A stretch of DNA of 6,330 nt from Desulfobia sp. (GTDB lineage: Bacteria > Desulfobacterota > Desulfobulbia > Desulfobulbales > SURF-16), in assembly GCA_030608985.1 (NCBI GenBank), contig JAUWDC010000075.1, positions 1 to 6,330 on the forward strand, given 5' to 3'. The notes under the pieces are model-generated. The model worked only from the letters and a program-made list of their open reading frames with translations. It had not been told where the DNA came from and searched no databases. Both the position numbers and the translations under genes were made by a program. Below, in pieces: positions 1 to 6,134 of this stretch; the first letter of the stretch is position 1, and each line of letters begins with the position of its first letter.

Positions 1-61
1 ATCCCCCTCAAGGGGGGACTGAAAAGAGTCCCGTTCACTCGGGGTTAGGACCTTATTTTTT
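1..61. repeat. Cluster of small inverted repeats at left edge, possible terminator region
   Basis: Three short hairpins are packed here: CCCCC/GGGGG (3-7 with 12-16), GGGACT/AGTCCC with loop GAAAAG (15-32), and CCCG/CGGG (30-43). A T-rich run follows on the plus strand at 53-61. Together they could end transcription of a plus-strand gene lying left of the window. On the minus strand, the 30-43 hairpin followed by a short T-rich stretch could be a weak terminator for the DAHP synthase gene. The hairpins compete with one another, so neither reading is secure. I see no coding region in positions 1-108. Confidence 0.3.
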
Positions 62-108
62 CCCAGTTTATCAGGGTTATACTATGAAAGCAGGTCGTGT
101 AGGGGAAA

Positions 109-1446
109 TTACCTCCGAATCATTTCAGCAATCTGAAAGGCAAGTTCCAGACTCTGCTCGGCATTAAGGCGAGGGTCACAGTTTGTCTGGTAATTCTCAA
201 TCAGATTTTGATCGAGGATATTTCGTCCTCCTCCTGTACATTCGGTGACATTGTCTCCGGTCAACTCAAAGTGAACACCTCCAGGAATAGAACCTTCAGA
301 CCAGTGGATTTCAAAAAAGCATTGTATCTCCTGAAGAATATTATCAAAACTCCTGGTCTTGTATCCTGTTTCGGCAGTATAGGTATTTCCGTGCATCGGA
401 TCACAACACCAGAGCACCTTATAACCAGTCTGCTTGATTGCCCGTACAAGAGACGGCAGGTACTTTTCTATCTCCTTGGCGCCAAAACGGGTAATCAGAG
501 TTAAGCGACCGGGCTCGTTTTCCGGATTCAATTTTTCAATAATCGCCCTAAGTTCATCAAGATCGTGCTTCGGTCCAACTTTCATCCCAATTGGATTGCG
601 AACTCCCCGCAAAAACTCAATGTGGGCGCCATCAAGCTGCCTTGTCCTATCCCCTATCCAGACCATATGAGCAGAACAGTCATACCATTGGCCGGTAATT
701 GAATCCTGTCTGGTGAGAGCTTCTTCATAGCCGAGGAGAAGAGCCTCATGGGATGTAAAAAAGGAAGCCTGGTTTAACTGGGGAATATCAGTATCGAGGC
801 CGATCGTTTTCATAAAGTTCAGTGCCTGACCAATATTTTTGGCTAATCGTTCGTATGACCTTCCCATGGGAGATGTTTTGACAAATTCGTTATTCCAGGC
901 ATGAACACGATGCAGCGCTGCGTAGCCGCCCCGGGTAAATGCACGGGTAATATTCATCGTTGTAGCAGCAAGATAATACCCTTGCACCATACGGCTTGGA
1001 TCAGGCCGCCGGGCTTCTTCTATCGGCTCCGGGCTGTTGACCATATCGCCGCGGTAACTTGCTATCTCAACACCATCGACATTTTCTGTGTCTGAAGATC
1101 GCGGTTTGGCATACTGCCCGGCCAGTCTTCCCACCTTGATCACAGGTTTGCCGCCAGCATAACTAAGGACTACAGCCATCTGCAGTATAACTTTAAGGGT
1201 CTCCCGAATCCCCGGAGCAGTGCACCGGCTGAAATCTTCAGAACAGTCCCCCCCCTGCAGGAGAAAAGCGCGTCCTTCCACGCAATCCGCCAGATGTTTT
1301 TTCAATGTACGTATTTCACCGGCAAATACCAGGGGAGGGAGCTTGGAAATAGTATCTACAGCCTTCTGATATTCACCCTGATCAGGCCAGTTTGGCTGCT
1401 GCAAAGCCGTAAAATCCTGCCAGCTTGATTTACTCCACTCAGACAT
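109..1446 (-). CDS. Class II (plant-type) DAHP synthase
   Basis: 3-deoxy-D-arabino-heptulosonate-7-phosphate synthase, which condenses phosphoenolpyruvate with erythrose 4-phosphate in the cytoplasm. This is the first committed step of the shikimate pathway to aromatic amino acids. The 445-aa protein is colinear with the class II family throughout. It has the metal-ligand Cys in LLQGGDC (Cys68), the substrate-binding stretches KVGRLAGQYAKPRS and YRGDMVNSPEP, the ligand His in DPMHGN, the ligand Glu in HFELTGDNVTEC, and the ligand Asp in NCDPRLN near the C-terminus. An in-frame GTG at 1452 is rejected as the start because it lies only 3 nt from the Shine-Dalgarno GGAG (1459-1456). The ATG at 1446 has a 9-nt spacing and gives the usual beginning MSEWSKSSW. 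Relative to the Mycobacterium tuberculosis enzyme AroG (from memory), the N-terminus is about 20 residues shorter, so its allosteric behaviour may differ. The class has no single agreed symbol. Its upstream region carries a palindromic element. Transcribed leftward; no clear partner gene within the window. Confidence 0.96.
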   Translation of the reverse strand: MSEWSKSSWQDFTALQQPNWPDQGEYQKAVDTISKLPPLVFAGEIRTLKKHLADCVEGRAFLLQGGDCSEDFSRCTAPGIRETLKVILQMAVVLSYAGGKPVIKVGRLAGQYAKPRSSDTENVDGVEIASYRGDMVNSPEPIEEARRPDPSRMVQGYYLAATTMNITRAFTRGGYAALHRVHAWNNEFVKTSPMGRSYERLAKNIGQALNFMKTIGLDTDIPQLNQASFFTSHEALLLGYEEALTRQDSITGQWYDCSAHMVWIGDRTRQLDGAHIEFLRGVRNPIGMKVGPKHDLDELRAIIEKLNPENEPGRLTLITRFGAKEIEKYLPSLVRAIKQTGYKVLWCCDPMHGNTYTAETGYKTRSFDNILQEIQCFFEIHWSEGSIPGGVHFELTGDNVTECTGGGRNILDQNLIENYQTNCDPRLNAEQSLELAFQIAEMIRR

Positions 1447-1455
1447 TTTCACTTT

Positions 1456-1459
1456 CTCC
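1456..1459 (-). promoter_or_regulatory. Shine-Dalgarno of the DAHP synthase gene
   Basis: GGAG on the minus strand, 9 nt before the ATG at 1446. It decides between that ATG and the GTG six bases upstream, which would be too close to the site. I found no convincing sigma-70 promoter between the ribosome binding site and the palindromic element at 1475-1581, so the promoter may lie inside or upstream of the element. Confidence 0.6.
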
Positions 1460-1474
1460 AGTTATTCTTTATTT

Positions 1475-1581
1475 GTAAGCGTTCACAGGCACCGCATTTT
1501 CGCCCAAATAGGGCGTCCAATATAGGCCACTATAATTGACCACCCTATTTGGGCGAACCTGCAGCACCTGTGAACGCTTAC
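1475..1581. repeat. 107-bp palindromic element with IS66-like ends (MITE or REP-type)
   Basis: A near-complete inverted repeat fills most of the spacer between the DAHP synthase gene and the HsdR-like gene. The outer 15 bp, GTAAGCGTTCACAGG, are perfectly inverted (1475-1489 against 1567-1581). An 11-bp block follows with 6 matches, then a perfect 13-bp block CGCCCAAATAGGG (1501-1513 against 1543-1555). The central 29 bp fold further: CAAT/ATTG (1518-1521 with 1535-1538) and ATAG/CTAT (1522-1525 with 1530-1533) around the loop GCCA. The whole unit can therefore form one long hairpin. Ends starting GTAAGCG resemble IS66-family terminal repeats, which suggests a non-autonomous derivative. I see no 8-bp target duplication: the flanks are CTTTATTT and CAGTTCAG. 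It has no coding capacity. A RAYT-mobilised REP pair is the main alternative. Confidence 0.75.
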
Positions 1582-1632
1582 CAGTTCAGGGGCAAGACGA
1601 CTCAGGTGGTTCCACCCTGTGATTGGTTACCT

Positions 1633-2223
1633 TTATTCTCCTCTTCCTTCTGATGCATCAGGAAGGGCGCAAGGTCCACCGGCGCAGCAGACCTCAATAT
1701 CATAGGCATTGAGTATCCTTAACTCTCTTTCTCTTTTCTTTTTATCATCAAAGGGGGAAAATCCCAGGCTCGCAGCCAACTTCCCGGCCTCTTCCGGGCC
1801 GAGAATCCCCTCATCAAGTCCATTCTTCAGGATATCGCCGGTATAGGTATCAAGAAGCTCTGCATCTTCACCATTGGTGACGACGGCCAATGGTATTTGA
1901 TACTCATCATCCAACACCCGTGCTGCCGCTATGGCTGAACGTTCTCTGGTGACCAGAGAGCCTGGGGCATAGCGTATAATCATCATACGCCTGTCTTTGC
2001 CTTTGATAACCATGGATATCTTTGATGTGACAAACTGACTGTTATACAGAGTTTCAATTTTCCGGCCCATTTCAATATCTTTTTTCTCGTAGCCTTTTTC
2101 TTCCACCAAATAGCGGGCCAGCTTCTGCCGATACCGTTCATCATCAGTATCAACAATTGTTTCTCCTGTCACGAAATCCTTGCATGTGCCGTAAACAATA
2201 TGATGCAGTGGTATATCAGCCAT
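1633..2223 (-). CDS. HsdR N-terminal-domain-like protein, apparently without nuclease residues
   Basis: A 196-aa soluble protein resembling the stand-alone type I restriction HsdR N-terminal domain (HSDR_N_2, PD-(D/E)XK fold). Family-like parts are a helix with ERYRQKLARYLVEEKGY (residues 29-45), a central strand region (65-85), and the LAVVTNGEDAELLDTYTG segment (112-129), which matches the family's 'vvTNG...tg' end. Where active members have an Asp followed by an E-x-K strand, this protein reads SKISMVI and MMIIRYAPG (67-88), so endonuclease activity seems unlikely. The C-terminal tail carries EVCCAGGPC (177-185), a possible metal or redox site. No HsdM or HsdS gene is nearby; the upstream neighbour is a corrinoid methyltransferase. 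The in-frame GTG at 2253 is rejected because the extra codons would be translated from the terminator hairpin. The ATG at 2223 has no clear Shine-Dalgarno. The cellular role is unknown. Confidence 0.8.
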   Translation of the reverse strand: MADIPLHHIVYGTCKDFVTGETIVDTDDERYRQKLARYLVEEKGYEKKDIEMGRKIETLYNSQFVTSKISMVIKGKDRRMMIIRYAPGSLVTRERSAIAAARVLDDEYQIPLAVVTNGEDAELLDTYTGDILKNGLDEGILGPEEAGKLAASLGFSPFDDKKKRERELRILNAYDIEVCCAGGPCALPDASEGRGE

Positions 2224-2235
2224 AATAGTTATACG

Positions 2236-2263
2236 AAAAAAGGGGCCCCACACGGCCCCTTTT
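2236..2263 (-). terminator. Intrinsic terminator after the corrinoid methyltransferase gene
   Basis: On the minus strand the 10-bp perfect stem AAAAGGGGCC/GGCCCCTTTT (2263-2254 with 2247-2238) encloses a 6-nt loop, and the T run extends to 2236. It begins 26 nt after the methyltransferase stop codon. Because the stem is A-flanked on one side, it could also work weakly on the plus strand. The ATG of the next gene lies only 12 nt beyond the T run, so expression of that gene would depend on readthrough or on a promoter I cannot identify. Confidence 0.85.
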
Positions 2264-2289
2264 CAACTCATTCTTTCAAGACCTAACAA

Positions 2290-3186
2290 TTACAATTCGA
2301 GCCAGGACTCGGAAAATATATTCTGCCCGGAAAGAACCTTGTAAGTTTTGTAATGTTCCAGAAAGGTTCCTTCAAGAGTTGAAGGATCTGGATCATTACC
2401 ATCCATCATTCCATGCACCAGGTCAACATACTCCTGACGCTCACCTTTACAGATAGCCATAAGTTCAGCGTCATAGGAATTGACAATGGCACTGGCCATA
2501 CCGTGTTTCATCAGCATGATCAGGTAAGTACGGTCCAGATATTTTCGTAAATGTTCGGCGACACCATTGGATACATTTGACAGACCGATGGTGGACTGAG
2601 CACCGGGAGCAATATCCTGCAGCATGCTCATGAATTCAAGACCGGCCAGAGTCTGATCTGCACCAAGAGTTATAGGAGAAGCAATGGGGTCAAAGTACAT
2701 TTTTTCATTGGGAATCCCTGCTTCCGTCAACGCCATCATCAAATCTACGGCAAGAGCAGCTCGCTCGTTTGAATCTCTCGGCAGCCCATCAGGGCCCCAG
2801 AGCAGGGCAACAACACCACAGCCGGCCTCGGCAGCCACCGGAATCAATGCCTCCATCCTTTCAGGACGGGCCATAATGGAGTTCAAAAGGGCATCTCCCT
2901 TATTCTTGACCGCTTTAAAACCTGCAGTCATGGCATCAACATTTGTCGTATCTAAAACCAGCGGGAGATCGCTGACCTCTTGAACAGCTTCCACTACCCA
3001 GGGCATAAGCTCTGTGCCGTCTTTTCTGGCAGGGCCAATATTGAGGTCAAGAAAAGTAGCACCAGCGGCGGTCTCTTCCTTAGCCATTTCTTTAATCGGA
3101 TCGGCATTTCTCTCTTTCATGCCGGTTCCACTTTTCGTTCCCATAATATTAATACTTTCAGCGATTGCCTTTACCTTCGGGGACAT
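2290..3186 (-). CDS. acsE: Methyltetrahydrofolate:corrinoid methyltransferase (AcsE type)
   Basis: Transfers the methyl group of 5-methyl-tetrahydrofolate to Co(I) of a corrinoid iron-sulfur protein. In the Wood-Ljungdahl pathway this links the methyl branch to CODH/acetyl-CoA synthase. The protein is a 298-aa cytoplasmic TIM barrel of the pterin-binding (dihydropteroate synthase-like) family. Segments that line up with Moorella AcsE from memory include LDLNIGPA (46-53), LDTTN (78-82), LLNSIMA (100-106), YFDPIASP (164-171) and GLSNVSNG (201-208). These retain the pterin-contacting Asp and Asn residues (Asp79, Asn102, Asp166, Asn204). It is about 35 residues longer than the Moorella enzyme, mainly at the C-terminus. 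The start is the ATG at 3186, 7 nt from AAGGAG; the GTG at 3192 would be only 1 nt away. The RACo activase gene just upstream supports the corrinoid role. With no CODH/ACS genes visible, a related methyltransferase from a methylamine, betaine or O-demethylation system (MtgA-like) remains possible. Confidence 0.88.
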   Translation of the reverse strand: MSPKVKAIAESINIMGTKSGTGMKERNADPIKEMAKEETAAGATFLDLNIGPARKDGTELMPWVVEAVQEVSDLPLVLDTTNVDAMTAGFKAVKNKGDALLNSIMARPERMEALIPVAAEAGCGVVALLWGPDGLPRDSNERAALAVDLMMALTEAGIPNEKMYFDPIASPITLGADQTLAGLEFMSMLQDIAPGAQSTIGLSNVSNGVAEHLRKYLDRTYLIMLMKHGMASAIVNSYDAELMAICKGERQEYVDLVHGMMDGNDPDPSTLEGTFLEHYKTYKVLSGQNIFSESWLEL

Positions 3187-3193
3187 GCTCACT

Positions 3194-3199
3194 CTCCTT
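3194..3199 (-). promoter_or_regulatory. Shine-Dalgarno of the methyltransferase gene
   Basis: AAGGAG on the minus strand, 7 nt before the ATG at 3186. The spacing excludes the GTG at 3192 as the start. Confidence 0.8.
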
Positions 3200-3275
3200 A
3201 GACGTTATAATCAAGTTTGTGTTTATTAATTGAGAGCCATTCAGCTCAGCGACCATAGAGTCATAACGGCCTATA

Positions 3276-3304
3276 AAAATAGCGTTAAAGCCCTTTCTTG
3301 TCAA
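3276..3304 (-). promoter_or_regulatory. Predicted sigma-70 promoter of the methyltransferase gene
   Basis: A perfect -35 TTGACA (3304-3299), a 17-nt spacer, and -10 TATTTT (3281-3276) on the minus strand. It lies just after the glycosyltransferase stop codon. It would give a leader of roughly 80 nt with no recognisable riboswitch. The -35 sits in the small palindrome CTTGACAAG, which is also present at the activase promoter. Confidence 0.6.
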
Positions 3305-3311
3305 GATCAAA

Positions 3312-4070
3312 TCATGCTCTCAACCGTTGTGCAACAATCATACATGCGATAGCTATCTTCTCTTGCAGCAGGGATAATCGACTGACATGATCTTTGTGCC
3401 GGCAGCTATCAAAAGAACCCTTGACCCGGGCATCATGACAATAGTGCATGTGCCAGCCCGCCCGTGCGGCACGCAAACAATATTCCAGGTGCCAATACTG
3501 CGCGAATTGCCCGGACACACCGCCTATTTCATCAAAAAGCCAGCGATTAATGGCTAACGGTGGCCCCAATAGCCATTCAGATTCGCCACTGCCATCTTCA
3601 TTACGACCCGGCATAGGGAGCCCAGGAACAGGATCGGAACCCATCACATCCCAGAGAGAAGGAAACGCCCTGGCCACAGGCAAGACCGCGCCAATCTCAT
3701 TTTTCATTCCCGGGGCGACGACTCCCGCATCAGGATTTTCATCAAGAAACTCCACGAGGCGAACAAGAGAATCAATGCCGACAGTGATATCATCACTCCA
3801 CAGCGAAATATATCGCCCGTTACTGATTGCCATTGCCTCTCCAAAAGCAGACGCAAGAGAACTGCCGGCATCGATCTCCACCAGGTTCACCGTGCTGAAC
3901 TTCTTGATTACTTCGAGAGAGCTCTTTTCTATTGAATAACGATCAACAACGATTATCTCCATGGAGAGATAATCGTCAGTCTGGCTGACAGATGACAAAA
4001 AGCGTTCAAGAATCTCCGGGCGATTCGCTGTTGGTGCAACACACACTGAAAGGTCCGGAGTGATATTCAT
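3312..4070 (-). CDS. Family 2 glycosyltransferase (GT-A fold)
   Basis: A 252-aa soluble enzyme that would transfer a sugar from a nucleotide-sugar donor to an unknown acceptor. It opens with the GT2 pattern LSVCVAPTANRPEILERFLSSV (about residues 7-28) and the first strand EIIVVDRYS (38-46). The metal/nucleotide site is LWSDD (Asp93-Asp94). The later block LLGPPLAINRWLFDEIGG (167-184) and the acceptor-side segment YCLRAARAGW (197-206) match rhamnosyltransferase-like GT2 proteins. The usual Glu-Asp pair just before that segment (ED-x-DLCLR) appears as Trp-His (YWHLEYCLR), so the catalytic base is uncertain. There is no signal peptide or membrane segment. It starts 6 nt after the RACo stop codon. 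Its ribosome binding site AGGA overlaps that stop (TAGGAATAAATG), which implies co-transcription and translational coupling. Why a glycosyltransferase sits between two corrinoid genes is not evident; cell-surface glycan or protein glycosylation are guesses only. Confidence 0.85.
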   Translation of the reverse strand: MNITPDLSVCVAPTANRPEILERFLSSVSQTDDYLSMEIIVVDRYSIEKSSLEVIKKFSTVNLVEIDAGSSLASAFGEAMAISNGRYISLWSDDITVGIDSLVRLVEFLDENPDAGVVAPGMKNEIGAVLPVARAFPSLWDVMGSDPVPGLPMPGRNEDGSGESEWLLGPPLAINRWLFDEIGGVSGQFAQYWHLEYCLRAARAGWHMHYCHDARVKGSFDSCRHKDHVSRLSLLQEKIAIACMIVAQRLRA

Positions 4071-4076
4071 TTATTC

Positions 4077-6014
4077 CTATTGGTCTGTGGCAAATTTCTT
4101 CTCCATAGATGGGAAAAGACTCATATCAGTATGGGGCAGAAACAGGGCGGCCATATAATGATTCATAAAATTTGAATTTTCACTAAGTTCCATGTTGGTC
4201 ATTAATGAGCGAACCTGCAACCGTTCCATGAAGCGGACACGGTCAGTAAGACTGATTTGGGCTCCTAATAATGAGGCATTTCCCAGGTAATAAAATTTAT
4301 CCCGGTCAATATCAGGAAGCATACCTATACTGATTGCCCTTTCCAGATCTATATACGCACCGAAGTTTCCTGCAAGTATAACCCGGTCAAGATCAACGAA
4401 CGACAGGCCAACCGAATCCAGTAGAGTCTGGTATCCAGCATACATGGCCCCTTTAGCTCGAATAAGATTATCCAGATCCACCTCTGTGACAACAATGTCC
4501 TCTCTGGTTAATGACTCTTTCCCCCAGACAAGGACATACTCATACCCATCTTCCCCCTGGCGGACCCTGGGATGGTCGATCTTCCGATTAAATTTACCCT
4601 GTTGATCAATGACCTTGGCCTCAAGAAGCTCTGAGACAATGCTGATCAGGCCGGAACCGCATATTCCCCGTGGCTTTGACTGGCCAATGGTAACAATCAT
4701 CGGCTCATAGGTTTCCGGATGAATATGAAAATTTTCAATGGCGCCATTGCTGGCACGCATTCCATATTTTATGCCACCACCCTCAAAAGCCGGCCCGGCA
4801 GAACAGGCCGTACACATCATCCAGTCCTGATTTCCCACAACAATTTCACCGTTGGTGCCAATGTCAATAAACAGAGTGAGCTCCGGACTTTTGTACATCC
4901 TGCAGGCATGGACTCCGGAAACAATATCACCTCCAACATAACTGGCAATGGCGGGATACAGAAAAAGGCGCACTGAGGGATGTGCCATAATGCCAAGCGA
5001 GGCAGCCCGGGTTAATGGGAACTGGCTGCATACCGGCACATAAGGAGCCTCCCTTAGATACTTAGGATTAATCCCCAGAAACAGGTGGGACATTACTGTA
5101 TTGCCGGCAGCCATAATATAGCTGATGTCACTTGGACTAATCAGCTGCTTCTTACATATGGACTGGATAATTTCATTAATAGTATAGACAACCCGGTCCT
5201 GAAGCCTTTTCAAGCCCCCTGGGCGCTGGGAATAAATAATACGTGAGATAACGTCCTCACCATAGCGAATCTGAGAGTTGTAAGCAGAGGATTCGGCAAG
5301 CACTTTCCCTGTATTCAAATCAATGAGAATGCCCCCTAATGTTGTTGTTCCAATATCCACAGCCAGCCCATAGAGCCGATCCGTTGTGTCTCCCGGCTCC
5401 ACGGCAATGATTCTGTTTGGCTCTTCAGGAAGCTTACAGCGCAAGATAATGACGGTAACCTCCCAGTTTGCTTCCCGCAAAGTAGTGGCCAGTTCCTGGA
5501 GCATCTCGGGATGATCATACGTTATGGCTTTGTTCTCGCCGCCACAACTCTTCTGCAAGGCACGTTGAAGGCGCTGCAGGTCTGCTGTGTTGTCTTCCGA
5601 TGTGGGAGGATCCAGTTTGATGAAACGTTTTTCAACAGGAGGATTGATAGTCCATGTCCCGATGAGCTCGTCCAGAGACCTGGCTGATATAGCCCGAGTT
5701 GTGATAGGTTTCCGCTTGAGGACTTTGCCTTCCTTGTTCACCTCTTCCGGAATCTCCACCACCATGTCGGAAATAACAGAAGTCTGACAGGCCAATCGTA
5801 TGCCCTGTTTATACTCGTCGGCTTTCAGGTTCTGGGCCTGCTCTGAAGAGAGTTCCCCCTCTTTTATTTTCACCTTGCATTTGCCGCACACTCCATCACC
5901 GCCGCAATAGGCATGAATATAGACCCCGGCCTTAGCTGCAGCGGCCAGCAAATTTTCTCCTTGCTCAACGGCAATCTCTACATTATCCGGCAGAAAACGT
6001 ACTACATTTGTCAT
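4077..6014 (-). CDS. acsV: RACo-type ATP-dependent reductive activator of corrinoid protein
   Basis: Restores Co(I) in corrinoid proteins that have been oxidised to inactive Co(II), coupling electron transfer from its iron-sulfur cluster to ATP hydrolysis. At 645 aa it is close to the characterised Carboxydothermus RACo in size. The N-terminal [2Fe-2S] ferredoxin domain has Cys37, Cys43, Cys46 and Cys76 (CGGDGVCGKC, then LACQT). A linker and middle domain follow to about residue 213. The C-terminal ASKHA ATPase/DUF4445 domain carries phosphate loops VDIGTTT (219-225) and IDIGTNGE (383-390), plus the adenosine-side motif AGNFG (548-552). An ATG at 6110 would extend the frame by 32 codons, but those codons overlap the predicted promoter. 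The ATG at 6014 has the ribosome site AAGGA and begins directly at the ferredoxin fold. It is the first gene of the minus-strand series. The physiological target is inferred to be the corrinoid protein methylated by the AcsE-type enzyme encoded downstream. Activases of other methyltransferase systems share this architecture, so the symbol is provisional. Confidence 0.92.
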   Translation of the reverse strand: MTNVVRFLPDNVEIAVEQGENLLAAAAKAGVYIHAYCGGDGVCGKCKVKIKEGELSSEQAQNLKADEYKQGIRLACQTSVISDMVVEIPEEVNKEGKVLKRKPITTRAISARSLDELIGTWTINPPVEKRFIKLDPPTSEDNTADLQRLQRALQKSCGGENKAITYDHPEMLQELATTLREANWEVTVIILRCKLPEEPNRIIAVEPGDTTDRLYGLAVDIGTTTLGGILIDLNTGKVLAESSAYNSQIRYGEDVISRIIYSQRPGGLKRLQDRVVYTINEIIQSICKKQLISPSDISYIMAAGNTVMSHLFLGINPKYLREAPYVPVCSQFPLTRAASLGIMAHPSVRLFLYPAIASYVGGDIVSGVHACRMYKSPELTLFIDIGTNGEIVVGNQDWMMCTACSAGPAFEGGGIKYGMRASNGAIENFHIHPETYEPMIVTIGQSKPRGICGSGLISIVSELLEAKVIDQQGKFNRKIDHPRVRQGEDGYEYVLVWGKESLTREDIVVTEVDLDNLIRAKGAMYAGYQTLLDSVGLSFVDLDRVILAGNFGAYIDLERAISIGMLPDIDRDKFYYLGNASLLGAQISLTDRVRFMERLQVRSLMTNMELSENSNFMNHYMAALFLPHTDMSLFPSMEKKFATDQ

Positions 6015-6055
6015 ATTATATTTCCTTATGAATGCTTGATTTTCATACACTCCGC

Positions 6056-6083
6056 AACATATCAGGAAGTTGCCGCTTGTCAA
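6056..6083 (-). promoter_or_regulatory. Predicted sigma-70 promoter of the activase gene
   Basis: A perfect -35 TTGACA (6083-6078), a 16-nt spacer, and -10 TATGTT (6061-6056) on the minus strand. It would start transcription near 6049, about 35 nt before the ATG at 6014. It falls inside the 32-codon extension of the frame, which supports the shorter protein. The -35 is embedded in ATCTTGACAAG, identical to the methyltransferase promoter. Confidence 0.6.
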
Positions 6084-6103
6084 GATTTGATGGGAAAATT
6101 CAC

Positions 6104-6134
6104 TTGTCATCGCAAAGAACTCACGGTATATAAT
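6104..6134 (+). promoter_or_regulatory. Candidate promoter of the thioredoxin gene
   Basis: TTGTCA (6104-6109) matches five of six -35 bases, and a consensus TATAAT lies at 6129-6134. The 19-nt spacer is longer than ideal; the overlapping TATATA at 6127 gives 17 nt. It would produce a leader of about 120 nt and would stand back to back with the activase promoter. The rest of the gap up to 6248 is AT-rich with no other clear signal. Confidence 0.35.

Noticed and set aside
208..504. Plus-strand open frames opposite the DAHP synthase, methyltransferase, glycosyltransferase and activase genes (for example 208-504, 2684-2983, 3448-3939)
   Set aside because: They are antisense shadows of well-recognised genes, with no ribosome sites or family resemblance.
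1475..1581. CRISPR repeat unit
   Set aside because: There is only one inverted pair and no series of direct repeats with spacers.
1464..1586. CCAGTT at 1458-1463 and again at 1581-1586 as a target duplication of the palindromic element
   Set aside because: The left copy is 11 nt away from the inverted-repeat end and the right copy shares a base with the repeat, so it does not frame the element; IS66-type duplications are 8 bp and directly abut the ends.
1633..2223. Part of a type I restriction-modification system
   Set aside because: There is no helicase domain, no hsdM or hsdS gene nearby, and the nuclease residues appear to be missing.
2224..2253. Ten-codon N-terminal extension of the HsdR-like protein beginning with GTG at 2253
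   Set aside because: It would be encoded by the loop and descending arm of the terminator stem, and the residues (WGPFFRITI) do not look like part of the domain.
3193..3275. Cobalamin riboswitch or leader peptide before the methyltransferase gene
   Set aside because: The ~80-nt leader is too short for a cobalamin riboswitch and shows no conserved box. A seven-codon frame (MTLWSLS) has no ribosome site.
6015..6110. Thirty-two-codon N-terminal extension of the activase from an ATG at 6110
   Set aside because: It contains the predicted -35/-10 promoter and precedes the ferredoxin fold, whereas the ATG at 6014 has a proper ribosome binding site.
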